A DNA stretch of 64,000 nt from Comamonas antarctica (GTDB lineage Bacteria; Pseudomonadota; Gammaproteobacteria; Burkholderiales; Burkholderiaceae_C), in NCBI RefSeq assembly GCF_013363755.1, contig NZ_CP054840.1, positions 386,001 to 450,000 of the forward strand, read 5' to 3'. The notes under the pieces are model-generated. The model saw only the letters and a program-made list of their open reading frames with translations, was not told the origin of the DNA and did no database searches. Shown here piece by piece: positions 15,462 to 26,000 of this stretch; the first letter of the stretch is position 1; the number at the start of each line of letters is the position of its first letter. Both the position numbers and the translations under genes were made by a program.

Positions 15462-17033
15462 ATGCAATCGTCCTTGACCGGCCGCCTGGCCTTCTGGCTG
15501 GGCGCGACCGCCGCAGGCGTGGCCCAGGCGCTGTCCACGGCCTGGCCGGCCGGCGGCCAGCCGCTGTGGTGGCTGCAGATCCTGTCGCTGGCGCTGTTTG
15601 CGCACGGCCTGCGCGGCGCCATGCCGGCGCGCCGCGCCGCGGGCTATGCCTGGCTGTTTGCCACCAGCTGGCTGGCCGCGACTTTCTGGTGGCTGTTCAT
15701 TTCCATGCATACCTATGGCGGCCTGGCCGCGCCGCTGGCGGTGCTCGCGGTGCTGGGCCTGGCGGCCTTTCTCGGCAGCTACTACGCGCTCGCGGCCTGG
15801 GCCTTCGTGCGCCTGCGGCCCGCGGGCGCACGGGCGCCGGCATTGCTGTTCGCGGCCTGCTGGACGCTGGCCGAACTCGCGCGCGGCAGCCTCTGGACCG
15901 GTTTCCCCTGGGGCGCGGGCGGCTATGCGCATGTCGAGGGGCCGTTGTCGGTCCTGCCGCGCTGGCTCGGCGTCTATGGCACCGGAGCGGTGGCGGCGGC
16001 GCTGGCCTATGCGCTGGGCGGCCTGCGGCCCGTGCATCTGCGCCAGCCGCGCGCGTGGGCGCTGGCGCTGGGCGCAGCAGCACTGCTGGGCGGCCTGTTC
16101 TGGCAGCGCGGCTGCGCGCTGCGCGCCTGCCTGGCCGATGCACCCGCGGCGCAGCCGCGCGTGCTCAGCGTGGCGCTGCTCCAGGGCAATATTCCACAGG
16201 ACGAGAAGTTCGAGCCCGGCAGCGGCGTGCCGCTGGCGCTGGAATGGTATGCGGCGGCGCTGCGCTCGAGCACGGCCCAACTCGTGGTGGCGCCCGAAAC
16301 CGCGATTCCGCTGCTGCCCCAGCAGCTGCCGTTCGACTACATGCCCAAGCTGCAGGCGCATTTCAGCCAGGGCCCGCAGGCCGCGCTGATCGGCATCCCG
16401 CTGGGCAATCCGATCGAAGGCTATGCCAATTCCGTGATCGGCCTGGTGCCGGGCCAGGAGCCGGTGTACCGCTACGACAAGCACCACCTGGTGCCGTTCG
16501 GCGAATTCATTCCGCCCATGTTCCGGTGGTTCACGGAAATGATGAATATCCCGCTGGGCGACTTCAACCGCGGCGGCCTGGCCCAGCCCTCGATGGCCTG
16601 GGCCGGGCAGCGGCTCGCGCCCAACATCTGCTACGAGGATCTGTTTGGCGAGGAACTCGGGCTGCGCTTTCGCGATCCGACCACGGCGCCGACGATTTTC
16701 GTCAACGTCAGCAACATCGGCTGGTTTGGCGACAGCGTCGCCATCGACCAGCATCTGGCCATCAGCCGCATGCGCGCGCTCGAGTTCGAGCGGCCGATGC
16801 TGCGCGCCACGAATACCGGCGCCACGGTGATCATCGACCACCATGGCAACGTGACCCAGGCGCTGGCGCCGCATGTGCGCGGCGTGCTGTCGGGCGACGT
16901 CGAAGGGCGCGAAGGCCTCACGCCGTTCGCACGCTGGGTGCGCTGGGCCGGACAGCTGCCGCTGTGGCTGCTGGCGGCGCTGGCGCTGGCCGGCGCCTTC
17001 TGGAGACAGCGGACCTGCCCCCGTGGCAAGTAG
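15462..17033 (+). CDS. lnt: Apolipoprotein N-acyltransferase
   Basis: Attaches the third acyl chain to lipoproteins in the inner membrane. The 523-residue protein has about six N-terminal and one C-terminal membrane segments around a periplasmic nitrilase-like domain (about 230-480). The catalytic triad is visible: E279 in VVAPETAIP, K340 in YRYDKHHLVPFGEFIPP and C390 in NICYEDLFGEE. It starts 4 nt after corC. The window contains no lgt or lspA. The strong membrane-segment pattern and complete triad make the call secure. Confidence 0.97.
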   Translation: MQSSLTGRLAFWLGATAAGVAQALSTAWPAGGQPLWWLQILSLALFAHGLRGAMPARRAAGYAWLFATSWLAATFWWLFISMHTYGGLAAPLAVLAVLGLAAFLGSYYALAAWAFVRLRPAGARAPALLFAACWTLAELARGSLWTGFPWGAGGYAHVEGPLSVLPRWLGVYGTGAVAAALAYALGGLRPVHLRQPRAWALALGAAALLGGLFWQRGCALRACLADAPAAQPRVLSVALLQGNIPQDEKFEPGSGVPLALEWYAAALRSSTAQLVVAPETAIPLLPQQLPFDYMPKLQAHFSQGPQAALIGIPLGNPIEGYANSVIGLVPGQEPVYRYDKHHLVPFGEFIPPMFRWFTEMMNIPLGDFNRGGLAQPSMAWAGQRLAPNICYEDLFGEELGLRFRDPTTAPTIFVNVSNIGWFGDSVAIDQHLAISRMRALEFERPMLRATNTGATVIIDHHGNVTQALAPHVRGVLSGDVEGREGLTPFARWVRWAGQLPLWLLAALALAGAFWRQRTCPRGK

Positions 17034-17088
17034 ACTGTCATGTTTTGAATACCTGTGTTCTGAGGCATTTGCAGGGTCTTTGTGCTTT

Positions 17089-17113
17089 CACGGGACGCCC
17101 GTGGGCAGGATAA
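17089..17113 (+). promoter_or_regulatory. Possible fabA promoter with operator-like palindrome
   Basis: A GATAAT -10-like hexamer lies at 17108-17113. Just upstream is a perfect hairpin CACGGG-ACG-CCCGTG (17089-17103), sitting where the promoter spacer would be. The -35 match is poor. The fabA start is at 17197. A repressor or activator of unsaturated fatty acid synthesis could bind this palindrome, but that is a guess from position. Confidence 0.3.
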
Positions 17114-17196
17114 TGCGCGCCTGTGGCGCATGCGAAATGCAGCGGACCACACGACAATGAAGCGGTGACCCCCGCCGCTGTGGAGCAAGTTTGATA

Positions 17197-17721
17197 ATGG
17201 CCGATTCCTTTTCCTACCAGCAACTGATCGCCTCCGGCGAGGGCAAGCTGTTCACTCCTGATTCCGGGCGCCTGCCTTTGCCTCCCATGCTGATGTTCGA
17301 CCGCATCACGCACATCGACAGCGACGGCGGCGAGCATGGCCTGGGCAAGATCGTGGCCGAGCTGGACGTGAACCCCGACCTGTGGTTCTTCAAGTGCCAC
17401 TTCCAGGGCGATCCGGTGATGCCGGGCTGCCTGGGTCTCGATGCCATGTGGCAGCTGATCGGCTTCTACCTGACCTGGCTGCGCCTGCCCGGCCGCGGCC
17501 GCGCGCTGGGCGCCGGCGAAGTCAAGTTCACCGGCGAAGTGGGTCCTGACGTCAAGCTGGTCACCTATGAAATCGACATCAAGCGCCTGATCAAGCGCAA
17601 GCTGAACATGGCCATCGGCGACGCCCGCCTGTATGCCGACGGCCAGCTCATCTATACGGCCACCGACCTGCGCGTGGGCCTGTTCATGCGCGAAGGCAAA
17701 ACCGAAGGATCTGCAGAATGA
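17197..17721 (+). CDS. fabA: 3-hydroxydecanoyl-ACP dehydratase/isomerase
   Basis: Makes trans-2- and cis-3-decenoyl-ACP, the branch point to unsaturated fatty acids. The 174-residue product has the hot-dog core and the two catalytic residues: H68 in [14 protein letters not shown] and D82 in GLDAMWQL. Start 17197 ([10 protein letters not shown]) is preferred over an earlier in-frame ATG two codons upstream. Its last bases overlap the fabB start as ATGA, so fabA and fabB are translated together. Their pairing identifies the FabA-FabB route rather than the FabM or DesA type. Confidence 0.97.
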   Translation: MADSFSYQQLIASGEGKLFTPDSGRLPLPPMLMFDRITHIDSDGGEHGLGKIVAELDVNPDLWFFKCHFQGDPVMPGCLGLDAMWQLIGFYLTWLRLPGRGRALGAGEVKFTGEVGPDVKLVTYEIDIKRLIKRKLNMAIGDARLYADGQLIYTATDLRVGLFMREGKTEGSAE

Positions 17722-18938
17722 AGCGTCGGGTTGTGATCACGGGCACGGGCATCGTCTCGTGCATCGGTAACGACAATGCAACGGTCGAGGCCTCGCTGCG
17801 CGAGAGCCGTTCGGGCATCCGCGCGATGCCGGAGTTTGCAGAACTGGGCATGCGCAGCCAGGTGGCCGGCATTCCCCAGATCGATCTCGAGGCGCATATC
17901 GACCGCAAGCAGCTGCGCTTCATGGGCGATGCCGCGGCCTTTGCGCAGATCGCGCTGGCCCAGGCCATTGCCGAATCCGGACTCACACCCGAGCAGGTTT
18001 CCCATCCGCGCACCGGCCTGATCATGGGCTCGGGCGGCGGCTCGCCGGCCAACCAGATCGAAGCCGCGGACACGCTGCGCGAAAAGGGCATCCGCCGCGT
18101 CGGTCCGTACCAGGTCACGCGCTGCATGAGCTCCACGGTGTCGGCCTGCCTGTCGACGAATTTCGGCATCAAGGGCATCAACTATTCGATCACCTCGGCC
18201 TGCTCCACGTCGGCCCACTGCATCGGCTCGGCCGCGCAGCAGATCGCCTGGGGCATGCAGGACGTGATGTTTGCGGGCGGCGGCGAAGAGCTGTCCTGGG
18301 GCATGTCGCTGCTGTTCGACGGCATGGGCGCGATGTCCAGCAAGTACAACGCCACGCCCGAGAAGGCCTCGCGCGCCTATGACGCCAACCGCGACGGCTT
18401 CGTCATCGCGGGCGGCGGCGGCGCCGTGGTGCTTGAAAGCCTCGAGCACGCGCTGGCGCGCGGCGCCAACATCCTCGGCGAGGTCGTGGGCTTCGGTGCC
18501 ACCTCCGACGGCGAGGACATGGTTGCGCCTTCGGGCGACGGCGCCATTGCCTGCATGCGCCAGGCCATCGAGGGCCTCGAAGGCCCGATCGACTACATCA
18601 ACACCCACGGCACCTCGACCCCGGTCGGCGACGTGCCCGAACTGCGCGCCATCCGCGAAGTGTTCGGTGAACAGATCCCCCCGTTCTCGTCCACCAAGTC
18701 GCTGACCGGCCACTCGCTGGGCGCGACCGGCGTGCAGGAGGCCATCTACTGCCTGCTGATGCTCAACAAGGGTTTCATTGCCGGCTCGGCCAACGTCGAG
18801 ACGCCCGACCCGGCCGTCGAAGGCATGCCGCTGGTCACCGAAACCCGCGACGCCTCGCTGCGCCAGGTGCTGTCGAACAGCTTTGGCTTTGGCGGCACCA
18901 ATGCGAGCCTGGTGCTGAGGCGCTGGGAAGGCGCGTAA
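17718..18938 (+). CDS. fabB: 3-oxoacyl-ACP synthase I
   Basis: Condensing enzyme that elongates the cis-3 unsaturated acyl-ACP made by FabA. The 406-residue product has the Cys-His-His triad: C162 in [13 protein letters not shown]297 in [11 protein letters not shown] and H332 in [10 protein letters not shown]. The last block reads [13 protein letters not shown]. The start overlaps the fabA stop. A strong intrinsic terminator follows 26 nt after the stop, so fabAB ends as a unit. Confidence 0.97.
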   Translation: MKRRVVITGTGIVSCIGNDNATVEASLRESRSGIRAMPEFAELGMRSQVAGIPQIDLEAHIDRKQLRFMGDAAAFAQIALAQAIAESGLTPEQVSHPRTGLIMGSGGGSPANQIEAADTLREKGIRRVGPYQVTRCMSSTVSACLSTNFGIKGINYSITSACSTSAHCIGSAAQQIAWGMQDVMFAGGGEELSWGMSLLFDGMGAMSSKYNATPEKASRAYDANRDGFVIAGGGGAVVLESLEHALARGANILGEVVGFGATSDGEDMVAPSGDGAIACMRQAIEGLEGPIDYINTHGTSTPVGDVPELRAIREVFGEQIPPFSSTKSLTGHSLGATGVQEAIYCLLMLNKGFIAGSANVETPDPAVEGMPLVTETRDASLRQVLSNSFGFGGTNASLVLRRWEGA

Positions 18939-18964
18939 GCGCCAGCGCTGCGCCCTGAAGCAAC

Positions 18965-18998
18965 AAAGCCTCCTGGCCGCAAGGCCAGGAGGCTTTTT
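18965..18998 (+). terminator. Intrinsic terminator after fabAB
   Basis: A long perfect stem (AAAGCCTCCTGGCC at 18965-18978, GGCCAGGAGGCTTT at 18983-18996) closes a GCAA tetraloop and runs into a short T-run. An A-rich stretch on the left side means it could also act on the opposite strand, for the polysaccharide operon that ends at 19020. Confidence 0.92.
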
Positions 18999-19019
18999 CA
19001 CAGGAGCTGCCGGGTTCTC

Positions 19020-21443
19020 TCAGTACAGCTCCACCTGCAGGTCCTCGACCTGAGCAGACGGCGTGTCGCGCGCGGTGAGATAGACCAGGCCCTTGAGCGC
19101 AAGCGCCGGCACAGGCACGACTTCGGTGAACGTGAGCTCATCTGCGCTGCAGTCGACCAGCCGGTAGTAGGGCTCACCCGCATCCCAGTTGATCTGTGCG
19201 ACAAAATGCCCGCCGCCGGACGCGCAACGCAGGTGCACTGTGTAGCGCGCCTGCGAAGCGCGCTGCGTGGGCACCGACGCCAGTATCTGGGGTTGCGGCG
19301 TGGCCGTGATGCCGGCCGCGGAAACCGGCAGCAGCAGTTGCTCGGCACGGGCACGGCGCATATCGAACAGCGGGCGGTAGGGGGTGGGAACCGACCCGAC
19401 ACGGTACAGCGTGAAGCTGCCTTCGCGCGCAAGTGCCATGCCATGGCTGCTCAGATACGCGTGCAGCCAGGCCAAAGGCGTGCCGTGCTTCCTGGGCGGC
19501 GCCATGTTCAGGATGATGAAATCGACTTTCTCATCATCGAGAAAGCGTGCCACGTCGGCTGTGCCGGCAATGGCGGCAAAGCGTGCCTCGCGGGCCGGCG
19601 CATACCAGTTGAGGTAGAGCGCCGTACCGTGCAGCGTGGCGCCCGAAGGCGCATCTGGGGAATACAGCACGCGCGCGCCCGGCGCGCGGCGGTTGACTTC
19701 GGCGGTCAGCACGGCTGCCGGCGCATACAGGCGCGTCAGCTGCTCCTGGCCGGCGGCCGTGTAGGCAGTCTGCGCCGCTGACTGCATGCGCCAGGAAGTG
19801 TCCTGGTAGAAATACAGGTTCAGGGCGGTGCACAGCAGCACCAGCACGGCCGGCACCGCAGGCCACCAGCGTGCCCTGCCGATGAACAGCGCCGCCAGCA
19901 GCACTCCGGCGATCGGCATGACCGGAAACAGGTAGCGCCAATACTGCGTCGCCGAGAACATGATCAGGCCAAAGCCCAGCAGCGGCAGCAATGCCAGGCG
20001 AAAGCCGGCAGGAACGCTCCGGCGCCAGGCTGCGGCAATGGCCAGCGGCAGCAGCACCAGGAACTGCCAGCCCGCGGTGAAGTCGCCGCTTTCGAAGAAG
20101 CGGGAAGTTTCAAAGAAGGCGCGCACATAGCTGCGCAGGCTGAAACCATGTATCCACTGCGTGTCGCTGAAGTTGCTCGCAGGCGCGAACGGCGAATGGA
20201 ACACGGCGTTGTACAGCGGGAAAACCGGGTTGCCGGTGAGCCGCCAGGCAACGCCGTAGGAGTGCAATGCCACAAAGCCCAGGAGCAACAGCAACAGCAG
20301 CGCCGGCCAGCGCAGGCGCGGCAGCGCGCCTGGAACGTCGGATCGCAGTTGCCACCAGCGCAGCGCCAGAGTCGCGAGCAGCATCACTCCGAGCACGGCG
20401 CCCGGCAGCTTGATGGCGGCGCACAGCGCGGCGCTGGCCAGCACGCCCAGCACATGCTGGCCGCGCCAGCCGCCACGCGCCTCGAGCGCAAGGCGCAAGC
20501 CGGCGAGCGCGACCACGGCCAGCAGCAATTCGGTCTGCAAGGAAAACAGCAGGTTGCCCAGCATCGGAGTGCTGGCCATCAATACTACGAGCAGCCATTG
20601 CACCCAGGACGGAGTACCCAGGCGCTGCAGCGTGCGCGCCATCAGGGCCAGCAGCGCCAGTGCCAGCGCGAGGTTCAACGCGCTACGCGCATCCGCATCA
20701 GCCATCAGCGACAAGCCGGCATGCAGCAAGTCGGTGGCAAACGGAGCGGTTGCCCAGATCTGGCTGCCGACATCGAACAACGCGCGGCGCTCGTCCAGCA
20801 GCTCGGTCCATAGGCGCAAGTGCAGCGCGTGGTCGTCATAGCTCAGGCTGGGGAAACTGGCCCAGCGCAGAGACCAGCCGATCACTGCGATACCTGCTGT
20901 CCAGGCCCACAGGGGAATCGACCGCATCCATCCGTGCAGGTCCGATGCGCGGGTGCGCAGATCGCTCCAGACCCCGGCCGGCAGCAGCGGCAGCCATAGC
21001 AATGGCAACAGGCCCAGGCCCAGGTACAGGCCGCGGACATTGATGGGGAAATGCAGCATCGCTCCCCAGACTGCGAGCCAGATGCTGGCACCCAGCAGCA
21101 CTGCCTCGGTGGCGCTCGCGGCACCCGCTGGTGGCTTCGAGCGCACGTGGTGCAGCAGCGCCATGCCCAGCGACCATGCGCTCAGGCCGCCGGCGGCGAC
21201 GATGGCGGCCGGACCGGTGCCGACACCGACCACCAGCCAGACCAGCATCAGGCACAGCAGCGCCAGGTGGGCGAAGCCGGGCAGCAGAACCGCCAGCAGG
21301 CCGCCACACAGCGCTACGCCGACGGGCCATGTCAGGCCGTCGCTCACCATCGCATCCAGCATGGCAGAGCTGTCGAGCAGATAAAGCGGTGCAGCCAGTG
21401 CCAGCAGGCCAGCCGCCAGTGATGCGGGGATCTTGGGACTCAT
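19020..21443 (-). CDS. Large polytopic membrane protein, probable GT-C glycosyltransferase
   Basis: An 807-residue protein with roughly 12-14 hydrophobic segments and a C-terminal soluble region (about 600-807). After several membrane segments an acidic motif YDDHAL (202-207) lies at the start of an extracytoplasmic loop. This is the usual place of the catalytic acid pair in GT-C enzymes such as ArnT and protein mannosyltransferases. It is the last gene of the minus-strand locus, 48 nt after a GtrA-type gene and a GtrB-type gene. In phage and O-antigen cassettes the third gene of such a trio is the type-specific transferase that uses the flipped lipid-linked sugar. That role fits here but the sugar is unknown. 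Confidence 0.75.
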   Translation of the reverse strand: MSPKIPASLAAGLLALAAPLYLLDSSAMLDAMVSDGLTWPVGVALCGGLLAVLLPGFAHLALLCLMLVWLVVGVGTGPAAIVAAGGLSAWSLGMALLHHVRSKPPAGAASATEAVLLGASIWLAVWGAMLHFPINVRGLYLGLGLLPLLWLPLLPAGVWSDLRTRASDLHGWMRSIPLWAWTAGIAVIGWSLRWASFPSLSYDDHALHLRLWTELLDERRALFDVGSQIWATAPFATDLLHAGLSLMADADARSALNLALALALLALMARTLQRLGTPSWVQWLLVVLMASTPMLGNLLFSLQTELLLAVVALAGLRLALEARGGWRGQHVLGVLASAALCAAIKLPGAVLGVMLLATLALRWWQLRSDVPGALPRLRWPALLLLLLLGFVALHSYGVAWRLTGNPVFPLYNAVFHSPFAPASNFSDTQWIHGFSLRSYVRAFFETSRFFESGDFTAGWQFLVLLPLAIAAAWRRSVPAGFRLALLPLLGFGLIMFSATQYWRYLFPVMPIAGVLLAALFIGRARWWPAVPAVLVLLCTALNLYFYQDTSWRMQSAAQTAYTAAGQEQLTRLYAPAAVLTAEVNRRAPGARVLYSPDAPSGATLHGTALYLNWYAPAREARFAAIAGTADVARFLDDEKVDFIILNMAPPRKHGTPLAWLHAYLSSHGMALAREGSFTLYRVGSVPTPYRPLFDMRRARAEQLLLPVSAAGITATPQPQILASVPTQRASQARYTVHLRCASGGGHFVAQINWDAGEPYYRLVDCSADELTFTEVVPVPALALKGLVYLTARDTPSAQVEDLQVELY

Positions 21444-21491
21444 CAGTCAGGTTCTCGCAGAAACATTAGGGGCCGGCGTACCGGCCGCTCA

Positions 21492-21854
21492 TCACCGGTA
21501 GACCCAGTGCTTTCCCAGCAGATAGCCATTGATGGCAACGAAGGGCAGCGAGACGATCTTTCCAGCCAGGGGCATATCCAGCCAGGCATGGAACAGCGAT
21601 ACGACAAGAAGCGTCAGCGCGTAGTTGGCAAGCACCAGCACCAGGTAGCGCGCCAGTGCGCGGTGCGAGTAGCCGGCCCGGAATGTGACATGGGCATGCA
21701 GGAGGAAGTTGACGGCCAGCCCGGCAACGAAGCCGGCGGTGGTGGCGACCATGTAGTGGGCGCCAAGCCGGCTGAGCAATTGCATCAGTCCGATATCGAT
21801 CAGTGCGCAGGCCACGCCTACGCCGATGTAAACGGCAAACTGGCGCATGGCCAT
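21492..21854 (-). CDS. GtrA-family membrane protein
   Basis: A 120-residue protein with four predicted membrane helices and the family pattern: an N-terminal FAVYIGVGVACALIDIG, a middle VNFLLHAHVTF (the usual NF...R/HxxTF block) and a C-terminal W. GtrA proteins are thought to flip undecaprenyl-phosphate-linked sugars. The ATG at 21854 overlaps the TGA of the upstream GtrB-type gene (TGATG), so the two are coupled. A second ATG two codons later (21848) is possible. Confidence 0.88.
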   Translation of the reverse strand: MAMRQFAVYIGVGVACALIDIGLMQLLSRLGAHYMVATTAGFVAGLAVNFLLHAHVTFRAGYSHRALARYLVLVLANYALTLLVVSLFHAWLDMPLAGKIVSLPFVAINGYLLGKHWVYR

Positions 21855-22828
21855 CAACCCGGCCGGCGTGCCAGGCGGGTATGGATGGGGCGCCGCGGCA
21901 CGGCGGCAATGTCATACGACATGAACGCCAGGATCAGCTGCAGGCCCATCAGCGCCGGCAAGGCGGCCAGCATGACCGTGCCGGCGGGCGTGGACAGCCC
22001 CAGATGGGTGGAGTGGCTCCAGTGATAACCGCCATAGGCGAGACCGAAGGCGAGAAACATGACGCCCAGAGGCAGTTCCAGCGACGCCAGCGACATGTCG
22101 CGCAGATAGTAGTTGTAGAAGATCCGTTTGAAGAAATTGCGCAGATGCTTCACCAGGAACTCGCCGGCAATCTTGGAGATCTTCAGGTTGCTGACCTCGT
22201 CGCCATACTTCGCATCCATGGGAATATCCACCACCACAGCCCGCAGCGTGTTGAGGCGGAACAGCATATCCGTCTCAAAGAAATAACGGCGGCTTATCTT
22301 GCCGAAAGGCAGGTGGCGCGCCGCGTTGGCGTGGATGGCGGTATATCCATTGGTGGGATCAAACAAATTCCAGTAGCCCGACGAGAGCTTGCACATCAAT
22401 GACAGCACCGCATTGCCGAAAAGCCGCATCTTCGGCATCGCGCGGATATTTTCCAGATCGAAGAACCGGTTGCCTTTGGTGTAGTCGGCCTCGCCCTCCA
22501 GGATCGGCGCGACGAAATCGCCAATCAACGCCGGGTCCATCTGGCCATCGCCGTCGACCTTGACCAGCACCTGCATGCCGTCGGCAATTGCCGCCTGATA
22601 GCCGGTCATGACCGCACCGCCCACACCCTGGTTCTGTGCATGCCGCAGCACCACGACGCGAGGATCCTGGCAGTGGGCCGCGACGAAATCACCCGACTGG
22701 TCGGGGCAGCAATCATCCACCACATAGATGCGGGTGACCTCAGGTCCGATGGCCGCCAGGACTTCCAGGATATGGGCGCGCACCTTGTAACTCGGGATGA
22801 TGACGGCGATATTCTGCGGAGTTTTCAT
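21854..22828 (-). CDS. GtrB-like polyprenyl-phosphate glycosyltransferase
   Basis: A 324-residue GT2 enzyme with a cytosolic catalytic domain (VIIPSYK at 9-15, VVDDCCPD and the VDGDGQMDP metal site) followed by two C-terminal membrane helices (about 236-300). Such proteins load a sugar onto undecaprenyl phosphate for later use on the periplasmic side. Its neighbours GtrA and the GT-C-like protein complete the usual three-gene gtr arrangement. The start at 22828 (MKTPQNIAVIIPSYK) lacks a strong Shine-Dalgarno; the 175-nt gap upstream is GC-rich and contains a hairpin that may separate it from the transport operon. Confidence 0.9.
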   Translation of the reverse strand: MKTPQNIAVIIPSYKVRAHILEVLAAIGPEVTRIYVVDDCCPDQSGDFVAAHCQDPRVVVLRHAQNQGVGGAVMTGYQAAIADGMQVLVKVDGDGQMDPALIGDFVAPILEGEADYTKGNRFFDLENIRAMPKMRLFGNAVLSLMCKLSSGYWNLFDPTNGYTAIHANAARHLPFGKISRRYFFETDMLFRLNTLRAVVVDIPMDAKYGDEVSNLKISKIAGEFLVKHLRNFFKRIFYNYYLRDMSLASLELPLGVMFLAFGLAYGGYHWSHSTHLGLSTPAGTVMLAALPALMGLQLILAFMSYDIAAVPRRPIHTRLARRPG

Positions 22829-22958
22829 GGGGTGAAGGAAAAAGGGGCGCAGAGCGGCGCAAACGGTGCGTGCGGCGGGCGCGGGGCGCTGTGCAACCCC
22901 GGTTCCGTACCGCAGGCATTATGTGAATCAAGGCCTTGCCGGATGACAGGGGATTTTA

Positions 22959-23007
22959 CTGAATCGCCGCAATACGCAGAGCCCAGTCAGCGCCGGCGGT
23001 GATTCAG
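22959..23007 (-). terminator. Long hairpin across the end of the fusion gene
   Basis: Arms CTGAATCGCCGC (22959-22970) and GCGGTGATTCAG (22996-23007) pair over 12 positions with one G-T wobble, around a 25-nt loop. The right arm includes the stop codon of the 1010-residue gene. There is no T-run, so it is not a classic intrinsic terminator. It may stall transcription or protect the 3' end of the upstream transcript before the gtr-type genes. Confidence 0.45.
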
Positions 23008-26000
23008 GGCCGATAGGAATGCGGTTTCCATGTCCCCCACTTCTTCTCGTAGATCGCCTTGTTGCGCTCGACCAGCGCGCGCCGCTTCTCGTCGTTCATC
23101 TTGTTGAAGGATGCCGACAGATGGTGGTGCACGAACACATCCTCGGCGCAGGCAATCTGCAGGCCTTCGGCTTCGACCTTGCGGCAGTAGTCGTCGTCCT
23201 CGAAGAAGCCCAGGCCATAGTCTTCGCTGATGGCGCCGCAGCGCTCGTAGGTCGAGCGCGGCAGGATCGTGCAGAAGAACGCGACGTTGTGCATCGGGTA
23301 GCGTTCGCCCATGTGGGCCAGCGTGTAGTTCAGCGCCGTGGCCGGCATGTGGGCCAGGTCGGGATAGCTGATCTCGATGCGCGCCTCGTTGCCGATGTTG
23401 CCGGTCACCGGCCCGAGCAAGCCCAGCGCAGGCTCGCGCTCGAAGTGGCGCAGCAGCGTCAGCACCCAGCCGGGGGTGACCACGGTATCGTTGTTCAGCA
23501 CCACCAGGTAGTCGCCGGTGGCAATTTCCAAGCCGACGTTGTTGCCCGCGGCGAAGCCCAGGTTTTCGCTGTTGAGCACCATGCGCACTTCGGGATGGCG
23601 CTGGCCGAACGCTTCGAGATACGCCGGTGTGTCGTCCGTCGAGGCGTTGTCGACGACGATGACCTCGAGGTTGGGATAGTCGCTGCGCTTGAGCACGCTG
23701 TCGAGGCAGGCACGCGTCAGGTCCAGGTTGTTGAAGGTGAGAATGATGACGCTGACGCGCGGCAGCTGGATTTTCGCCAGGCCCTCGAGCAACTGCTCAC
23801 CCCGGTGGCTCCAGGTCTGCTCGACCGCGAAGCTGCGCCTTGCGGCGGCGTTGCGCGCAGCTTCTTCACCCGACTCGCGCAGCGCGGCGCCGGTCAGCGC
23901 GATGAAGGCCTCGGTGGTCGCGGCACATCCCACCAGATCGCCGAACTGGCTGACTTCGGGCAGGTCGACGCAGACCACGGGCTTGCCTGCGGCGAGGTAT
24001 TCGTAGACCTTGACGGGATTCGTTGCCAGGGTCAGCGGAATTACCTGGAAGGGCAACAGGCAGACATCGAAGGCATAGAGGTAATACGGCAGCCTGGCGT
24101 AAGGCACTTCGCCGGTGAACTCGACATTGGGCAGGTCCGCGAGCTGTTTTTGCGCTCCGACCGTATCGTTGCCCACCAGCAGCACCAGGCAGTCGGGATG
24201 GGCCAGCGCGACGGCGCGCAGCAGTTCCAGGTCGAACCACTCGGCGATCGCACCGTAGTAGCCGATGATCTTGCGGCCCTTCGCATCCACATAGGTCTGC
24301 GCAGGCGGCTCGGAGAAATGCGCGTACTCGGCGGCATTGCGGACCATGGCCACGCTGGGGTTGTAGCCGCGCGCGAAGTCCTCGAGCCAGGACGAGGTCA
24401 CGGTGACCAGGTCGGCACCGGCCAGCATTTGCTTTTCGATCGCCATGAGCTTCTCGGGCACATTGCCGAAGCCTTCATGGTGGTCCATGCAGTCGTAGAT
24501 GCGATAGGTGTTCGGCAAGCGCGTGACCAGCGGATACCAGTAGGCATGCTGCACCAGGGAAAGGCTTGAAAGCGCGCCGAAATCGTGGATCACCTGCGCC
24601 ATGCTCTGTTGCAGCTGTGCCAGGGCGGCGTCGGACGGCGCATCGAAATAGATGGCCGGAGCGCCCTTGACATGCAGCTTGATCTGGTAGAGCGCAGCCG
24701 CGCCCGGCAGCTGCTCCAGCTGATAGCCGGGTTCGTCGGCATCGATGAAATGGTTGCTGAAGTAGAACACCCTGCGGCCGGCATCGGCAAGGCTGCGCGC
24801 GATGTGTTGCGGGCGCTGGATGCGAAAGCTCCAATCGATCACGGCAAACACGAAGACATCGCGTTCACTGTCGACGAACTGCTTGTCGGCCATCTGCAGC
24901 ACGGCCGCACTGAGGGGCCGCTGCTGCGGCGCCTGCGGCTGCACGGATGCGCGCAGCGGCCGGATGATGGAGAAGAACTGCTCGCGCAGGCGTTGCTTGG
25001 TGGCCATCGACAGCGGCAGGGCGCGCAGCGTGCGGCGGGCAAAACCCAGCGCCGTTTTCTTCAGCGCATAGCGGACCGGACGCTTGCCGATGCGGTCGGC
25101 CCAGTCGGAAATCTGGAACAGCGTGGCATTCAGGCTGGCCATCTGGCCCTCGCGTGCGCAGGCCTCGCGCTGAAGACTGGAAATCTGCTGGTCGCGTTCG
25201 GTCAGCGCCTGATGCAGTTGGGCAATCTGGGCATCGCGTTCGGCAAACACCTGACTGATCAGCGTGCTCTGCACCTCGATTTCGGCGGAGGCCGCAATCT
25301 GGCTGTCGCGTGCTGCCACCTGCGCGCGCAGCCAGGCCAGGGCGCCAGCGACGTCGTCGCGCCCCAGCTCGCAATCGGCCAGCGTCAGCTTGAGGGTGTC
25401 GACCCACTCGCCATCGGCATATACCAGGAAGATCTGCTCACCGCCCCACATCGTATCGGGCATCTGGCGGCAGTCGACCACGCGCGCCCAGACCAGGCGA
25501 AAGCCATTGCTCAAGGCCACGGGCACATTGCCCGGGAGGAAGGAATAGAAATGCTCGTCGATGCGCTCGAGTTCGCGGTAGGGCAGCGCCAGCACCACCG
25601 CCTTGCCGGCGCGCGTGCCCAATGCCTGCAGAACCTCCCAGGGACGGTGGAAATGTTCGAGCGTGTTCGAGGAGAAGACGATGTCGAAGCGCTCGGCATT
25701 GCCCTGCGACGGCTCCAGCCAGTTCTCGGCAACGAAGCGGATCGTCGGATAGCGGCCGGCGGCCTGCGCGATCGCGACTTCGGAGAAGTCGATGCCGGTC
25801 ACCTGCTGCGGGCCGACATGGCTGCCCAGCACATCGGTGCCGTCGCCCTGGGCGCAGCCCCAGTCGGCGAGCGTCAGGCCGCCGCGCCGCACCTGCTCGA
25901 TCAGCCATGGGGGCAGGTTTTCCATGGCCAGCCGCGCAAAGAAGCGCGATTGGCGCGGGCCTTGATGGGTTTCCCAATCGCTGGAAAAACGGCCGTCCCA

